Assembly: GCF_003814555.1 (NCBI RefSeq)
Contig: NZ_RKQN01000001.1
Location: 248,001-312,000 of the forward strand
Length of the DNA: 64,000 nt
DNA from: Vulcaniibacterium tengchongense
GTDB lineage: Bacteria > Pseudomonadota > Gammaproteobacteria > Xanthomonadales > Xanthomonadaceae
Reading direction: 5' to 3'
Part shown: positions 19,545 through 28,342 of the stretch, one piece after another
Layout of the letters: each line of letters starts with the position of its first letter
Numbering within the stretch: the first letter of the stretch is position 1
Translations under genes and position numbers: made by a program
Notes under the pieces: model-generated
Seen by the model: only the letters and a program-made list of their open reading frames with translations
Database searches by the model: none
What the model was told of the DNA's origin: nothing

Positions 19545-20480
19545 ATGAGGGGGGCCGCATCGGCGTTGGGGATCGTCTGCCTGTTGGCCGCGGCGCCGGC
19601 CGCGGCCGGCACGCTGTACCGTTGCGAAGGCGCCGACGGCGTGCGCAGCTACGTCAGCAAGCGCGTGGCCGGGGCCGCGTGCACGGTGATCAGCCAGGAC
19701 CGCGGCGGCCGCCGCGCCTCCGCGCCGAAGCCAGAACCGGCCGCGCCCGAAGCCAGGGCGATGGGCGCGGTGAGCCCGGCCACCGCGACCGCCACCGTGG
19801 CCGCCTCGGTCGCGCCCGCCCCCGCGCTGGCCACCGGGGCGGTGCCGACGTCCGCGCCGCCGCCCGCGCCGGCCCGTGCCGGGGCGTTGCCGACCCGGCG
19901 GGTGCAGGGCCAGATCTACTCCTATATCAAGGACGGCGTCCGCCACTACACCAGCCAGCCCCCGCGCGGCCTGGCCAACGCCACCGCGGTGCGGACCATC
20001 CGCTACAGCTTCATCGAGACCTGCTACGCCTGCGCCGCCCGGCCGGGCGTGGACTTCGGCCGCGTGCGCCTGAACACCGACGCCTACCGCGACGAGATCG
20101 CCGCCGCCGCGCGCCGGTTCGGGGTCGACGAGGCCATCGTCCGCGCCATCATCCACGCCGAGTCCGCCTACAACCCCAACGCGCTGTCGCGCGCCGGCGC
20201 GCAGGGGCTGATGCAGCTGATGCCGGCCACCGCGCGCCGGTTCGGGGTGGGCAACCCGTTCGACGCGGCCCAGAACATCCAGGGCGGGGTGCAGTACCTG
20301 GCCTGGCTGCTGAAGCGCTACAACAACGACCTGACCCTGGCCGCGGCCGGCTACAACGCAGGCGAGGGCGCCGTCGACAAGTACGGCGGGGTGCCGCCGT
20401 ATGCGGAAACCCAGCGCTACGTGCAGCGGGTCGCGGTCCTGGCCGAGCGCTACCGCAGCGCCGTGGCCGTGCTGCGTTGA
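19545..20480 (+). CDS. Lytic transglycosylase (SLT domain) with DUF4124-like N-terminus
   Basis: A 311-residue secreted murein hydrolase. A Sec signal ([16 protein letters not shown]) is followed by a short [18 protein letters not shown] segment, an Ala/Pro-rich linker (~residues 60-130), a [19 protein letters not shown] element (DUF4124-like), and a C-terminal SLT domain. Catalytic Glu is in [21 protein letters not shown], with the family motifs [14 protein letters not shown] and [16 protein letters not shown]. It cleaves peptidoglycan to 1,6-anhydro products in the periplasm. The start at 19545 is chosen because the signal peptide begins there. Confidence 0.92.
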   Translation: MRGAASALGIVCLLAAAPAAAGTLYRCEGADGVRSYVSKRVAGAACTVISQDRGGRRASAPKPEPAAPEARAMGAVSPATATATVAASVAPAPALATGAVPTSAPPPAPARAGALPTRRVQGQIYSYIKDGVRHYTSQPPRGLANATAVRTIRYSFIETCYACAARPGVDFGRVRLNTDAYRDEIAAAARRFGVDEAIVRAIIHAESAYNPNALSRAGAQGLMQLMPATARRFGVGNPFDAAQNIQGGVQYLAWLLKRYNNDLTLAAAGYNAGEGAVDKYGGVPPYAETQRYVQRVAVLAERYRSAVAVLR

Positions 20481-20508
20481 GCCGCGGTCCGGCGCGGCGC
20501 GCGGCCGA

Positions 20509-20538
20509 TTGTCCTGCCATTCACGCTTCCGCTACACT
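20509..20538 (+). promoter_or_regulatory. Candidate sigma-70 promoter of petABC
   Basis: TTGTCC (20509-20514) and TACACT (20533-20538) with an 18-base spacer, about 80 bases before petA. Motif match is moderate; no experimental support. Confidence 0.4.
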
Positions 20539-20619
20539 TCCGTGTCTTTTGAGCCGCGAGCCGTCGCCAGTGGCGCTGGCGTCGCGGCGTAACTTCCGAT
20601 CAGCTTTGCGGAGTGCCGG

Positions 20620-21231
20620 ATGGCCAACCAAGGGGTCAACGATCCTGTCAACCTGGGCCGCCGCCGGTTCCTGACTGCGACCACTGCGGTGGTCGGCGCG
20701 GTCGGGGCCGGGTTCGTGGCGGTGCCGTTCATCAAGTCCTGGAACCCGAGCACCCGAGCCAAGCTGGCCGGCGCCCCGGTGACCGCGGACATCAGCGCGC
20801 TCGGCGAGAACCAGCGCCTGATCCTGGAATGGCGCGGCCAGCCGATCTGGATCGTCAAGCGTTCCAAGGCCGTCCTCGACGCGCTGCCCACCCTCGACGG
20901 CGAGCTGCGCGATCCCAAGTCCGAGAACAAGGACCAGCAGCCGGCCTACATCAAAGGCGAGTTCCGCTCGCTCAAGCCGGAGATCTCGGTCCTGGTCGGC
21001 CTGTGCACCCACCTGGGCTGCTCGCCGGAGATGAAGGCCGAGATCCGCCCGGAACCGTTCGACCCGAACTGGAAGGGCGGCTATTTCTGCCCCTGCCACA
21101 AGTCGCGCTTCGACATGGCCGGGCGCGTGTTCCAGGGCGTGCCGGCGCCGTCCAACCTGCTCGTGCCGCCGCACCACTACGCCGACGACAACACCATCGT
21201 GATCGGCGTCGATCCGCAAGGGGCTGCGTAA
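20620..21231 (+). CDS. petA: Ubiquinol-cytochrome c reductase iron-sulfur (Rieske) subunit
   Basis: The 203-residue Rieske protein of the cytochrome bc1 complex. A twin-arginine signal (GRRRFLT) precedes the single membrane anchor, consistent with Tat export of the folded Fe-S protein. The [2Fe-2S] ligands lie in LCTHLGCSP and CPCHKSRFD, with the two extra Cys that form the usual disulfide. It transfers electrons from ubiquinol to cytochrome c1. It is the first gene of petABC, three bases before petB. Confidence 0.97.
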   Translation: MANQGVNDPVNLGRRRFLTATTAVVGAVGAGFVAVPFIKSWNPSTRAKLAGAPVTADISALGENQRLILEWRGQPIWIVKRSKAVLDALPTLDGELRDPKSENKDQQPAYIKGEFRSLKPEISVLVGLCTHLGCSPEMKAEIRPEPFDPNWKGGYFCPCHKSRFDMAGRVFQGVPAPSNLLVPPHHYADDNTIVIGVDPQGAA

Positions 21232-21234
21232 ACC

Positions 21235-22494
21235 ATGGCGAACATCTTCACCCGCGCCGCCACCGGCGTAATGGATTGGGTCAACGAGCGCGCGCCCGGC
21301 CTGATGCCGGTGTACCGCAAGCACATGAGCGAGTACTACGCGCCGAAGAACTTCAACGTCTGGTACTACTTCGGCTCGCTCGCCCTGCTGGTGCTGGTCA
21401 ACCAGATCCTGACCGGCATCTTCCTGACGATGCACTTCAAGCCGTCCGCGGCGGAGGCGTTCTCGTCGGTCGAATACATCATGCGCGACGTGGAGTGGGG
21501 CTGGCTGATCCGCTACATGCATTCCACCGGCGCGTCGATGTTCTTCATCGTCGTCTACCTGCACATGTTCCGCGGCCTGATGTACGGCTCGTACCAGAAG
21601 CCGCGCGAGCTGGTGTGGATCCTCGGCATGCTGATCTACCTGGTGCTGATGGCCGAGGCCTTCATGGGCTACGTGCTGCCGTGGGGCCAGATGTCGTTCT
21701 GGGGCGCCAAGGTGATCATCTCGCTGTTCGGCGCGATCCCGGTGATCGGCAACGGCCTGACCGAGTGGATCATGGGCGACTACCTGCCCGGCGACGCCAC
21801 CCTCAACCGCTTCTTCGCCCTGCACGTGATCGCGCTGCCGCTGGTGCTGCTGCTGCTGGTCGTGCTGCACCTGGGCGCGCTGCACGAGGTCGGCTCCAAC
21901 AACCCGGACGGCGTCGAGATCAAGAAGGGCCCGAAGGGCAACCGCTGGAACCCGGCCAAGCCGGCCGACGGCATCCCGTTCCACCCGTACTACACGGTCA
22001 AGGACCTGGTCGGCGTCGGCTTCTTCCTGATCCTGTTCGCGTTCGTGATCTTCTTCGCCCCGGCGTTCGGCGGCTGGTTCCTCGAGCACGACAACTTCAC
22101 CGAGGCCAACCGCCTGGTGACGCCGGAGCACATCAAGCCGGTGTGGTACTACACCCCGTACTACGCGATGCTGCGCGTGGTGCCGAACAAGCTCGGCGGC
22201 GTGATCGTGATGTTCTCGGCGATCCTGATCCTGTTCTTCGTCCCCTGGCTGGACAAGTGCAAGGTCAAGTCGGTCCGCTACCGCGGCTGGATCTCGAAGG
22301 TGATGCTGGCGATCCTGGCGGTCAGCTTCGTCTGGCTCGGCAAGATCGGCGCCGGCCCGGGCACCGACATCGTCGAGACCTACATCGGCCGCGTGCTGAC
22401 CTTCCTGTACTTCGCGTTCTTCATCACCATGCCGGTCTGGAGCAAGCTCGACAAGACCAAGCCGGTGCCGGAACGAGTGACGATGCATGATTGA
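21235..22494 (+). CDS. petB: Cytochrome b subunit of the bc1 complex
   Basis: The 419-residue cytochrome b, the quinol-oxidising membrane core. It shows eight or nine hydrophobic helices. Haem-ligand His residues are in RYMHSTGASMFFIVVYLHMFRG and in FFALHVIALPLVLLLLVVLHL. The Qo-site PEWY-like motif appears as a variant within TPEHIKPVWYYTPYYAMLR (PVWYYTPYYAMLR in place of the common PEWYFLPFYAILR). The length is normal for proteobacterial PetB. It overlaps the possible petC ATG by eight bases. Confidence 0.97.
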   Translation: MANIFTRAATGVMDWVNERAPGLMPVYRKHMSEYYAPKNFNVWYYFGSLALLVLVNQILTGIFLTMHFKPSAAEAFSSVEYIMRDVEWGWLIRYMHSTGASMFFIVVYLHMFRGLMYGSYQKPRELVWILGMLIYLVLMAEAFMGYVLPWGQMSFWGAKVIISLFGAIPVIGNGLTEWIMGDYLPGDATLNRFFALHVIALPLVLLLLVVLHLGALHEVGSNNPDGVEIKKGPKGNRWNPAKPADGIPFHPYYTVKDLVGVGFFLILFAFVIFFAPAFGGWFLEHDNFTEANRLVTPEHIKPVWYYTPYYAMLRVVPNKLGGVIVMFSAILILFFVPWLDKCKVKSVRYRGWISKVMLAILAVSFVWLGKIGAGPGTDIVETYIGRVLTFLYFAFFITMPVWSKLDKTKPVPERVTMHD

Positions 22495-22513
22495 GCTTGG
22501 GGAAAACCACGTC

Positions 22514-23251
22514 GTGAAGAAGCTCGCCACTTTCGCAGCCGGGTTGCTGATCTCCTTCGGCGCGCTCGCCGCCGAGGGCGGCCAGCTGCTGCAGGCCGGC
22601 ACCGACCTCGGCGACCGCGCCTCGCTGCAGCGCGGCGCCAAGCTGTACATGAACTACTGCTCCGGCTGCCATTCGCTGAAGTACCTGCGCTATTCGCGCA
22701 TGGCCGAGGACCTGGGCCTGACCGAGGAAGAGGTGATGAACAACCTCAACTTCACCGGCGCCAAGTTCGGCGAACAGATCCAGGTCAGCCTGCCCGCCGA
22801 CCATGCCACCCAGTGGTTCGGCAAGATGCCGCCCGACCTCAGCCTGATCGCGCGCGTGCGCGGCAGCGACTGGATCTACACCTACCTGAAGTCGTTCTAT
22901 CTCGACGAGTCGCGTCCGCTGGGCTGGAACAACAAGCTGTTCCCGAACGCGTCGATGCCGAACCCGCTGTGGGAACTGCAGGGCCTGCAGCACGCGGAAT
23001 TCGGCGAGGTCGACAAGGCCACCGGCGAGCGCCCGGTGGTGGGCCTGAAGGTCACCCAGCCCGGCGCGCTCGACGGCGAGGCCTTCAACCAGGCCGTGCG
23101 CGACATCACCGCATTCCTCGAGTACGCCGGCGAACCCGCCGCGCTCAAGCGTCAGAGCCTGGGCGTGTGGGTGATTCTGTTCCTCGCGGCGTTCACGTTC
23201 CTCGCCTATCTGCTCAAGCTCGAGTACTGGCGCGACGTGGACAAGCACTGA
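22514..23251 (+). CDS. petC: Cytochrome c1 of the bc1 complex
   Basis: Cytochrome c1, about 245 residues. A signal peptide (KKLATFAAGLLISFGALAAEGG) is followed by the haem c motif CSGCH (CxxCH), the axial Met region near KMPPDLSLIAR, and a C-terminal transmembrane anchor (WVILFLAAFTFLAYLLKLEYW). The GTG at 22514, with GGGGAAA about ten bases upstream, gives a signal peptide that begins normally. An ATG at 22487 overlapping petB is the alternative and adds nine residues. It completes petABC. Confidence 0.92.
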   Translation: MKKLATFAAGLLISFGALAAEGGQLLQAGTDLGDRASLQRGAKLYMNYCSGCHSLKYLRYSRMAEDLGLTEEEVMNNLNFTGAKFGEQIQVSLPADHATQWFGKMPPDLSLIARVRGSDWIYTYLKSFYLDESRPLGWNNKLFPNASMPNPLWELQGLQHAEFGEVDKATGERPVVGLKVTQPGALDGEAFNQAVRDITAFLEYAGEPAALKRQSLGVWVILFLAAFTFLAYLLKLEYWRDVDKH

Positions 23252-23390
23252 CGCCGGCACGCGGGGGCCGCGCACGAGGCGCGGGTCCCGCGGGCGCCGG
23301 TGACCAGGCGCGGCTTGGGGGCCGTGACGACCGCCCACACGGGGTGGACGGCGTCTTGCGACCGGCGGATTCCGGGCGCGGGAGAGCTCG

Positions 23391-24029
23391 ATGATGGCGG
23401 CGAGTCCACGTATGCGTAATGCTCTGACGCTGTTTTCTTCTACCGACTGTGTCCTGTGCCACCGCGTGCGTCTGGTGCTCGCGGCCAAGGGCGTGACCTA
23501 CGACCTGGTTCCGGTGGATCCGCAGAACCCGCCCGAGGACTTGGTCGATCTCAACCCGTACCACTCGGTGCCGACCCTGGTGGAGCGCGACCTGGTGCTG
23601 TACGCGGCCAGCGTGGTCAGCGAATACCTCGATGAGCGCTATCCGCACCCGCCGCTGATGCCGGTCGATCCGCTGTCGCGCGCGCGCCTGCGCCTGGCGA
23701 TGCTGCGCCTGGAGCACGACTGGGTGCCGCAAGTGCAGGCGATCCAGCTCGGCAACAAGGCCCAGGCCGAAGCCGGGCGCAAGCGGCTGAAGGAACTGCT
23801 GACGGCATCGGTGCCGCTGTTCAAGGCCAGCAAGTTCTTCCTCAATCCGGAGATGAGCCTGGCCGACTGCGCGATGGCGCCGATCATTTGGCGCCTGGAT
23901 GCGCTCGGCGTCGGCCTGCCCAAGGACGGCAAGGCGATCGAGGACTACGGCAACCGCATCTTCCGCAACCCGGGCTTCGCCCGCAGCCTGACCGAGCAGG
24001 AGCGCAAGCTGCGCGAACTGCCCCAGTAA
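23391..24029 (+). CDS. sspA: Stringent starvation protein A
   Basis: A 212-residue SspA, a glutathione S-transferase-fold protein that binds RNA polymerase and tunes transcription under starvation and acid stress. It has an N-terminal thioredoxin-like domain (ALTLFSSTDCVLCHRVRLVLAAKGV; DPQNPPEDLVDLNPYHSVPTLVERDL) and a helical C-terminal domain. GGAGAG lies seven bases before the start. It follows petABC, as in many Gammaproteobacteria, and precedes sspB. The Cys-x-x-Cys at residues ~20-23 is typical of this lineage. Confidence 0.95.
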   Translation: MMAASPRMRNALTLFSSTDCVLCHRVRLVLAAKGVTYDLVPVDPQNPPEDLVDLNPYHSVPTLVERDLVLYAASVVSEYLDERYPHPPLMPVDPLSRARLRLAMLRLEHDWVPQVQAIQLGNKAQAEAGRKRLKELLTASVPLFKASKFFLNPEMSLADCAMAPIIWRLDALGVGLPKDGKAIEDYGNRIFRNPGFARSLTEQERKLRELPQ

Positions 24030-24085
24030 CGCGCAGGCCGGCGCGGTCCCGGCGCGACGGCCCGAGGCGACGCGCACGGCCGCCC

Positions 24086-24105
24086 CTCTCCCGTTTGCGG
24101 GAGAG
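24086..24105. repeat. CTCTCCCG hairpin, family-type intergenic repeat
   Basis: A perfect 8-bp inverted repeat (CTCTCCCG / CGGGAGAG) with loop TTTG. Very similar hairpins are abundant between genes in Xanthomonadaceae. There is no following T-run, so it is not a classical terminator, though it could stabilise the sspA mRNA end. Confidence 0.6.
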
Positions 24106-24372
24106 AATGAAGACGGGCCCTTCGTCCGCACTCCCACGGACTCCACGTTCCGCTGGCGCGCGGACGCCCGCGGCGGTGGCGCATCCGGGCGACGAAGCGA
24201 TCGTGGGCCTGCACACCCGGCGGCCCTGCGATCCCGCAGCCGGCGCACCCCGCGGTGGCGGCCCCGATCGCGTCCCGCCCAGGCGCCTCGCCTGTTCGCC
24301 CACGCTGTCCTGTCCGCCCGCGCGCATCCGATGAAAGAGCCGTCCCGCTGCGCCCGCGTGCCCGCATTCGCG

Positions 24373-24399
24373 TTGCGTCCGCAGGCGGATTGATACACT
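24373..24399 (+). promoter_or_regulatory. Candidate promoter giving a leaderless sspB transcript
   Basis: TTGCGT (24373-24378) and TACACT (24394-24399). The -10 element ends six bases before the sspB ATG at 24406, so transcription would begin at or next to the start codon. No Shine-Dalgarno sequence is visible. The spacer is a short 15 bases, which weakens the call. Confidence 0.35.
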
Positions 24400-24405
24400 G
24401 CACAC

Positions 24406-24894
24406 ATGAGCGAAGACAGCCCGCAGATGACCAGCCACCGCCCGTATCTGCTGCGGGCGCTGTACGAGTGGATCGTCGACAATGGCATGACCCCGCATCT
24501 GCTGGTGGACGCGACCCGCGCCGGGGTGCAGGTGCCGACGCACGCGGTCAAGGACGGCAAGGTCGTGCTCAACGTCGCCGAGCGCGCCGTGTCGCGGCTG
24601 GAGATGGACAACGACGCGATCCGCTTCAGCGCGCGCTTCGGCGGCGTCAGCCATCCGGTTTCGGTGCCGGTGCCGGCGGTACTGGCGATCTACGCGCGCG
24701 AGACGGGGCAGGGCATGTTCTTCCCTGAGGAAGCGGGCGAGGAGGGGGCGGAGGCGTCGGAGCAGAACGAGCGCGACGACGCCACGCCGCCGACCCTGAG
24801 CGCGGTGCCGAGCGAGCCCTCGCCGGACGGCGACGGCGACGGCCCGAGCGCGCCTTCGCCGCGGCGCGGCGGGCACCTGCGCGTGGTCAAGTGA
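24406..24894 (+). CDS. sspB: ClpXP protease specificity-enhancing factor SspB
   Basis: A 162-residue SspB adaptor that tethers ssrA-tagged proteins to ClpXP. The conserved N-terminal substrate-binding domain reads RPYLLRALYEWIVDNGMTPHLLVD, followed by VLNVAERAVSRLEM and IRFSARFGGVSHPVSVPVPAVLAIYARETGQGMFF. A long acidic, disordered linker follows. It ends in GGHLRVVK, the short tail that docks on the ClpX zinc-binding domain. The length is normal. Confidence 0.95.
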   Translation: MSEDSPQMTSHRPYLLRALYEWIVDNGMTPHLLVDATRAGVQVPTHAVKDGKVVLNVAERAVSRLEMDNDAIRFSARFGGVSHPVSVPVPAVLAIYARETGQGMFFPEEAGEEGAEASEQNERDDATPPTLSAVPSEPSPDGDGDGPSAPSPRRGGHLRVVK

Positions 24895-25195
24895 TCCGCA
24901 GGGCGCGCCCCGCCTGAGGCCACGTCGAGAGGCCCCCGGGTACCGCCATCGTCCGCCGCTGCGCGTTCGCGTTGCGTCGTCCGCGTAGCGAGCTTGCTTC
25001 CGCGCGCGCCGTCGCCCGGTCGCGCCGGCTGCGCGGCTTCGAGGAATGCCGGCACGAGCCCGCGGGCGGTCGCGGCGCATGCATCATCCGACGGCGCCCG
25101 CTTTGAAAGCCGCAGTGCCAGGCTCCGGCGGTCCGGCGAGTCGGAGAGGGCGCAAGTGCCGGGCGGCGCCGGGAGCCGCGATGGGCGCGGAAGCT
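24895..25195. other. Intergenic region, no gene seen
   Basis: 301 bases between convergent sspB and the DUF3301 gene. No hairpin with T-run and no supported frame. Confidence 0.4.
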
Positions 25196-25519
25196 TCAGT
25201 GCAGCGGCGTGGGCTCGCGCGCCACCGGCCCGCTGAACGCGACCAGCCGGTCGCCGCGCAGCACCAGCCGGCCGACGTGGCGGTCCTGGCCGTCCATCGA
25301 ATAGTCGAAGCGGAACGTGCGCTCGAAGCCGAGCCAACCGCTGTCGTGCCGGCACAGGCGGATCCCCACCGCGTGCACGCTCTGGTCGAGCCACTGCACG
25401 CCGGCGGCGCGGCAGGCGTCGCGCCCGACGGCTTCGGCGCGCTCGGCGGCAGCGCGGCCCGCGCTCCAGAATGCGAACGCCATCGCAGCCACGATCATCA
25501 GAATCAGTAAAGTCGGCAT
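25196..25519 (-). CDS. DUF3301 domain-containing protein
   Basis: A 107-residue DUF3301 protein with an N-terminal membrane anchor (LLILMIVAAMAFAFWSAG). The family core is RDACRAAGVQWLDQSVHAVGIRLCR...GWLGFERTFRFDYS, ending in LVLRGDRLVAFSGP. The start is set at MPTLLIL (25519); upstream residues read from GC-rich antisense DNA. The function is unknown. It is divergent from the FHA-domain gene, with less than 100 bases between the two starts. Confidence 0.85.
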   Translation of the reverse strand: MPTLLILMIVAAMAFAFWSAGRAAAERAEAVGRDACRAAGVQWLDQSVHAVGIRLCRHDSGWLGFERTFRFDYSMDGQDRHVGRLVLRGDRLVAFSGPVAREPTPLH

Positions 25520-25613
25520 GCCATTAATGTGGCGCCGCGCCGCCGGGCGCGCAAGCGCGGCGGCAACGCCGCCGCGTCCATCGGGCATGCGCTTTCAGGG
25601 GGAGCGGGTCCGC

Positions 25614-26399
25614 GTGAAATTGGTGTTTCCGGGGGGCGAGCACCCGCAGGTCCTGCTCAGCCAGGGCGTCAACCGGATCGGTTCGGATCCGCAATCCACC
25701 ATCGTGATCGACCGGCCCGGCGTGCGGCCGCAGCACTGCCGCCTGCACGTGACCGACCAGGGCGTGGTGCTGGAGGTGCCCTTCGACGCCGCCGTGGGCG
25801 TCAACGGGCAGCGCGTCGCCGGGCTGATCGCGCTGCGGCCCGGCGACCGCGTCGAGCTCGACGGGGTGCAGGCGCAATTGGCCTCGCTCGAATCCACGCC
25901 CGCGTTGCACCGAGGCTTCGCCAGCGGCGCGCTCGCGCCGGCCAACGACGACCCGGGCGTGACCGCGGTGCGGCCGGTGCTGCCCCGCTATGTGCTGCGC
26001 GGCGTGTCGCCGCAGGTCGCCGGGCGCAGCGAGCCGGTGTTCGGCATCGTCACGCTCGGCCGCGGCGCCGAATGCGCGCTGCGCTTCGACGCGCCGGGCC
26101 TGTCGCGGCTGCATGCCCGCCTGGTCCCCGGCGAGCACGGGCTGCAGGTCGAGGACCTGGGCTCGCGCAACGGCAGTTTCGTCAACGGCCAGCGGGTGGG
26201 GCGGCGGGAGGCCCGGATCGGCGACGAGCTGCGCTTCGGCGAACTGAGCTTCCGCCTGGTTTCCGCCGCCGCGCCGACCGAAGTCAGGGCCGAGCGCGCG
26301 GTCGGCGCGGCCCCGAGGCGCGCGCAGCCGGCGCCCTGGCCGTGGATCGCCGGCATCGCGGCGCTGGCGCTGCTGATCGCGACGATGCTGGCGCTCTGA
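25614..26399 (+). CDS. Tandem FHA-domain protein with C-terminal membrane anchor
   Basis: A protein of about 261 residues with two forkhead-associated-like domains that read phosphothreonine. The first is residues ~5-95 (GVNRIGSDPQSTIVID...QHCRLHV, GVNGQRV). The second, residues ~140-220, keeps the canonical G-R...S-R-x-H...R-N-G core (LGRGAECALRF, LSRLHARL, LGSRNGSFVNGQ). A single C-terminal helix (WIAGIAALALLIATMLAL) anchors it, leaving the domains in the cytoplasm. The GTG at 25614 with AGGGGGAG upstream is preferred; an ATG at 25587 is possible. No Ser/Thr kinase gene is adjacent. Confidence 0.82.
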   Translation: MKLVFPGGEHPQVLLSQGVNRIGSDPQSTIVIDRPGVRPQHCRLHVTDQGVVLEVPFDAAVGVNGQRVAGLIALRPGDRVELDGVQAQLASLESTPALHRGFASGALAPANDDPGVTAVRPVLPRYVLRGVSPQVAGRSEPVFGIVTLGRGAECALRFDAPGLSRLHARLVPGEHGLQVEDLGSRNGSFVNGQRVGRREARIGDELRFGELSFRLVSAAAPTEVRAERAVGAAPRRAQPAPWPWIAGIAALALLIATMLAL

Positions 26400-26601
26400 G
26401 CCCGCGCCGCTCGGCCAGGGATTCGTGCGGCTGCGCCCCGGCTATGCGGCCGGCCCCTCGCGGCGTGCGGTGCATCGGCATGGCCGCTCGGCTGGACGCG
26501 CGGCTTCGCTCCGGTTGTTCCCCGTCATCGGGCGGGACAAGGGCGGATGCGCATCCGCGTGCGTCGGCGCAAAAACCGCGGCGAGAAAACCGGTCGCGGG
26601 T

Positions 26602-27495
26602 TCAGCGCGGCGCGTCGCCGGGCGGCGGCCCGAGCTTGAGCGACAGGTCGATCGCGCGCACGTGCTTGGTCAGGCCGCCGATCGAGATGCAGTCGACGCC
26701 GTCCTCGGCGATCGCGCGCACGCCGGCCAGGTCGACGCCGCCGGACACCTCGAGCGGAATGCGGCCCGAATACGGCGGGGCGTGGGCGACGCGCACCGCC
26801 TCGCGGCGGGTCGCCGCGTCGAAGTCGTCGATGAGGACGCGTTCGCAGCCCTCGTCCAGCGCTTCCTCGAGCTGCGCCAGGGTTTCGACTTCGACGATCA
26901 GCGGCAAGGCCGGGTGCATCGCGCGCGCGGCGCGGATCGCGGTGCGCAGCGATCCGGCGGCGCGGACGTGGTTTTCCTTCAGCATCACCGCGTCGAACAG
27001 GCCGATGCGGTGGTTGACGCCGCCGCCCACCCGCACCGCGTACTTCTGCGCCAAGCGCAGGCCGGGCAGGGTCTTGCGCGTGTCGAGGATCTTCGCGCCG
27101 GTGCCGCGCACGGCTTCGACGTAGGCGGCGGTGACGGTGGCGGTGCCCGACAGCGTCTGCAGGAAGTTGAGCGAGGCGCGCTCGGCGCCGACCAGGGCGC
27201 GGGCGCGGCCGCGCAGGGTGGCCAGCACCGTGCCCCTGGCGGCGCGCTCGCCTTCGCGCACGTGCCAGTCGATGCGGACCTGCGGGTCGAGCGCGCGGTG
27301 GCAGGCGTCGAACCACGGCCGGCCGCAGATCACCGCGTCTTCCTTGCACAGCAGGTAGGCGTCGTCGGCGACGTCGGGCAGCAGCATCGCGGTGACGTCG
27401 CCGCTGCCGAGGTCCTCGGCCAGGGCGCGGGCCACGTCGGCCTCGACCGCGGCATGCGGCGGCGCGAACGGGAGCGCGTCGGCCGCGCCGCTCAT
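26602..27495 (-). CDS. nadC: Quinolinate phosphoribosyltransferase (carboxylating)
   Basis: The 297-residue NadC, converting quinolinate and PRPP to nicotinate mononucleotide in de novo NAD synthesis. Key motifs are LAEDLGSGDVTA (N-terminal), LNFLQTLSGTAT, KILDTRKTLPGLRLAQKYAVRVGGGVNHR (PRPP and quinolinate contacts; only part quoted as a run elsewhere), MLKENH, and the C-terminal LEVSGGV...ISIGGLTKH. The ATG overlaps the Trm112 stop by four bases (ATGA), so the genes are co-translated. The longer open frame upstream is not coding. Confidence 0.95.
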   Translation of the reverse strand: MSGAADALPFAPPHAAVEADVARALAEDLGSGDVTAMLLPDVADDAYLLCKEDAVICGRPWFDACHRALDPQVRIDWHVREGERAARGTVLATLRGRARALVGAERASLNFLQTLSGTATVTAAYVEAVRGTGAKILDTRKTLPGLRLAQKYAVRVGGGVNHRIGLFDAVMLKENHVRAAGSLRTAIRAARAMHPALPLIVEVETLAQLEEALDEGCERVLIDDFDAATRREAVRVAHAPPYSGRIPLEVSGGVDLAGVRAIAEDGVDCISIGGLTKHVRAIDLSLKLGPPPGDAPR

Positions 27496-27761
27496 GCGCC
27501 GGGGAAGCCGTCGAGCTGCGCCGTGGCGATGGCCTCCTCGGCCAGCAGCACCGGGATGCCGTCGTCGACGCGGTAGACCGTCTTGCGGTCGCGGGTGACC
27601 AGCGCCTCGCGCACCGGATCGCCCTGCGGGCTGCCGTCGCCGCGACGCACCGCGCCGGCCGCGATCGCCCGGTTCAGGGCCTGCAGCCCGCGGTCGTCCA
27701 GCAGCTGCAGCGGCTGGCGGGTGACGGGGCAGACGAGCAGGTCGAGCAGCTTGCGGTCCAT
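27492..27761 (-). CDS. Trm112 family protein (YcaR-like)
   Basis: An 89-residue Trm112/UPF0434 protein. It begins [18 protein letters not shown] and ends with the family segment [18 protein letters not shown]. Only one Cys of the zinc ribbon remains (LVCPV), as in many proteobacterial members. Compared with the ~60-residue E. coli YcaR it carries an insertion of about 25-30 residues in the middle ([20 protein letters not shown]). Trm112 proteins activate methyltransferases in eukaryotes; the bacterial role is unclear. It forms an operon with nadC. Confidence 0.85.
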   Translation of the reverse strand: MDRKLLDLLVCPVTRQPLQLLDDRGLQALNRAIAAGAVRRGDGSPQGDPVREALVTRDRKTVYRVDDGIPVLLAEEAIATAQLDGFPGA

Positions 27762-27823
27762 ACGGTGCGGTGCCGGCGCGGCGGGAGAGGACGTTAGAAT
27801 ACGTCTTTGACCGGGGTCGACCA

Positions 27824-28342
27824 ATGTCCGCAACCGCAATGCTCTCGCCCGACGCCGCTCCGCTGGTGGGCATCGTGATGGGCTCGCGCTCCGACTGGGA
27901 GACGATGCAGCACGCCGCCGCCCGGCTCGAGGCGCTGGGCGTGCCGCACGAGGTGCGGGTGGTATCGGCGCACCGCACGCCCGACCTGCTGTTCGCCTAC
28001 GCCGAGCAGGCGCGCGGGCGCGGCCTGCGCGCGATCATCGCCGGCGCCGGCGGCGCCGCCCACCTGCCGGGCATGCTGGCCGCCAAGACCGCGGTGCCGG
28101 TGCTGGGCGTGCCGGTGCAGAGCAAGGCGCTGAACGGCCTGGATTCGCTGCTGTCGATCGTGCAGATGCCGGCCGGCGTGCCGGTCGCGACCTTCGCCAT
28201 CGGCAACGCCGGCGCCGCGAACGCCGCCTTGTTCGCCGCGGCGTTGCTGGCGCCGGAACATCCGGCGATCGCCCGCGCGCTGGACGAATTCCGCACCCGC
28301 CAGACCGACGAGGTGCTGGCCAACGGCGATCCGCGCCAATGA
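27824..28342 (+). CDS. purE: N5-carboxyaminoimidazole ribonucleotide mutase
   Basis: The 172-residue PurE class I mutase, converting N5-CAIR to CAIR in purine synthesis. Signature elements are [14 protein letters not shown], the catalytic-loop [28 protein letters not shown] and [21 protein letters not shown]. It overlaps purK by four bases (ATGA). A TAGAAT element about 25 bases upstream of the start may be a -10 box, without a clear -35. Confidence 0.96.
   Translation: MSATAMLSPDAAPLVGIVMGSRSDWETMQHAAARLEALGVPHEVRVVSAHRTPDLLFAYAEQARGRGLRAIIAGAGGAAHLPGMLAAKTAVPVLGVPVQSKALNGLDSLLSIVQMPAGVPVATFAIGNAGAANAALFAAALLAPEHPAIARALDEFRTRQTDEVLANGDPRQ

Larger units (their letters stand above)
24030..24405. 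other. sspA-sspB intergenic region
   Basis: 376 bases without a supported gene. The region includes a dispersed-type hairpin at 24086-24105 and the sspB promoter near its right end. In many relatives sspA and sspB are nearly adjacent, so this spacer is unusually long. Confidence 0.5.

Noticed and set aside
26422-27576. Plus-strand frame opposite nadC
   Set aside because: Complement of the well-supported nadC and Trm112 genes.
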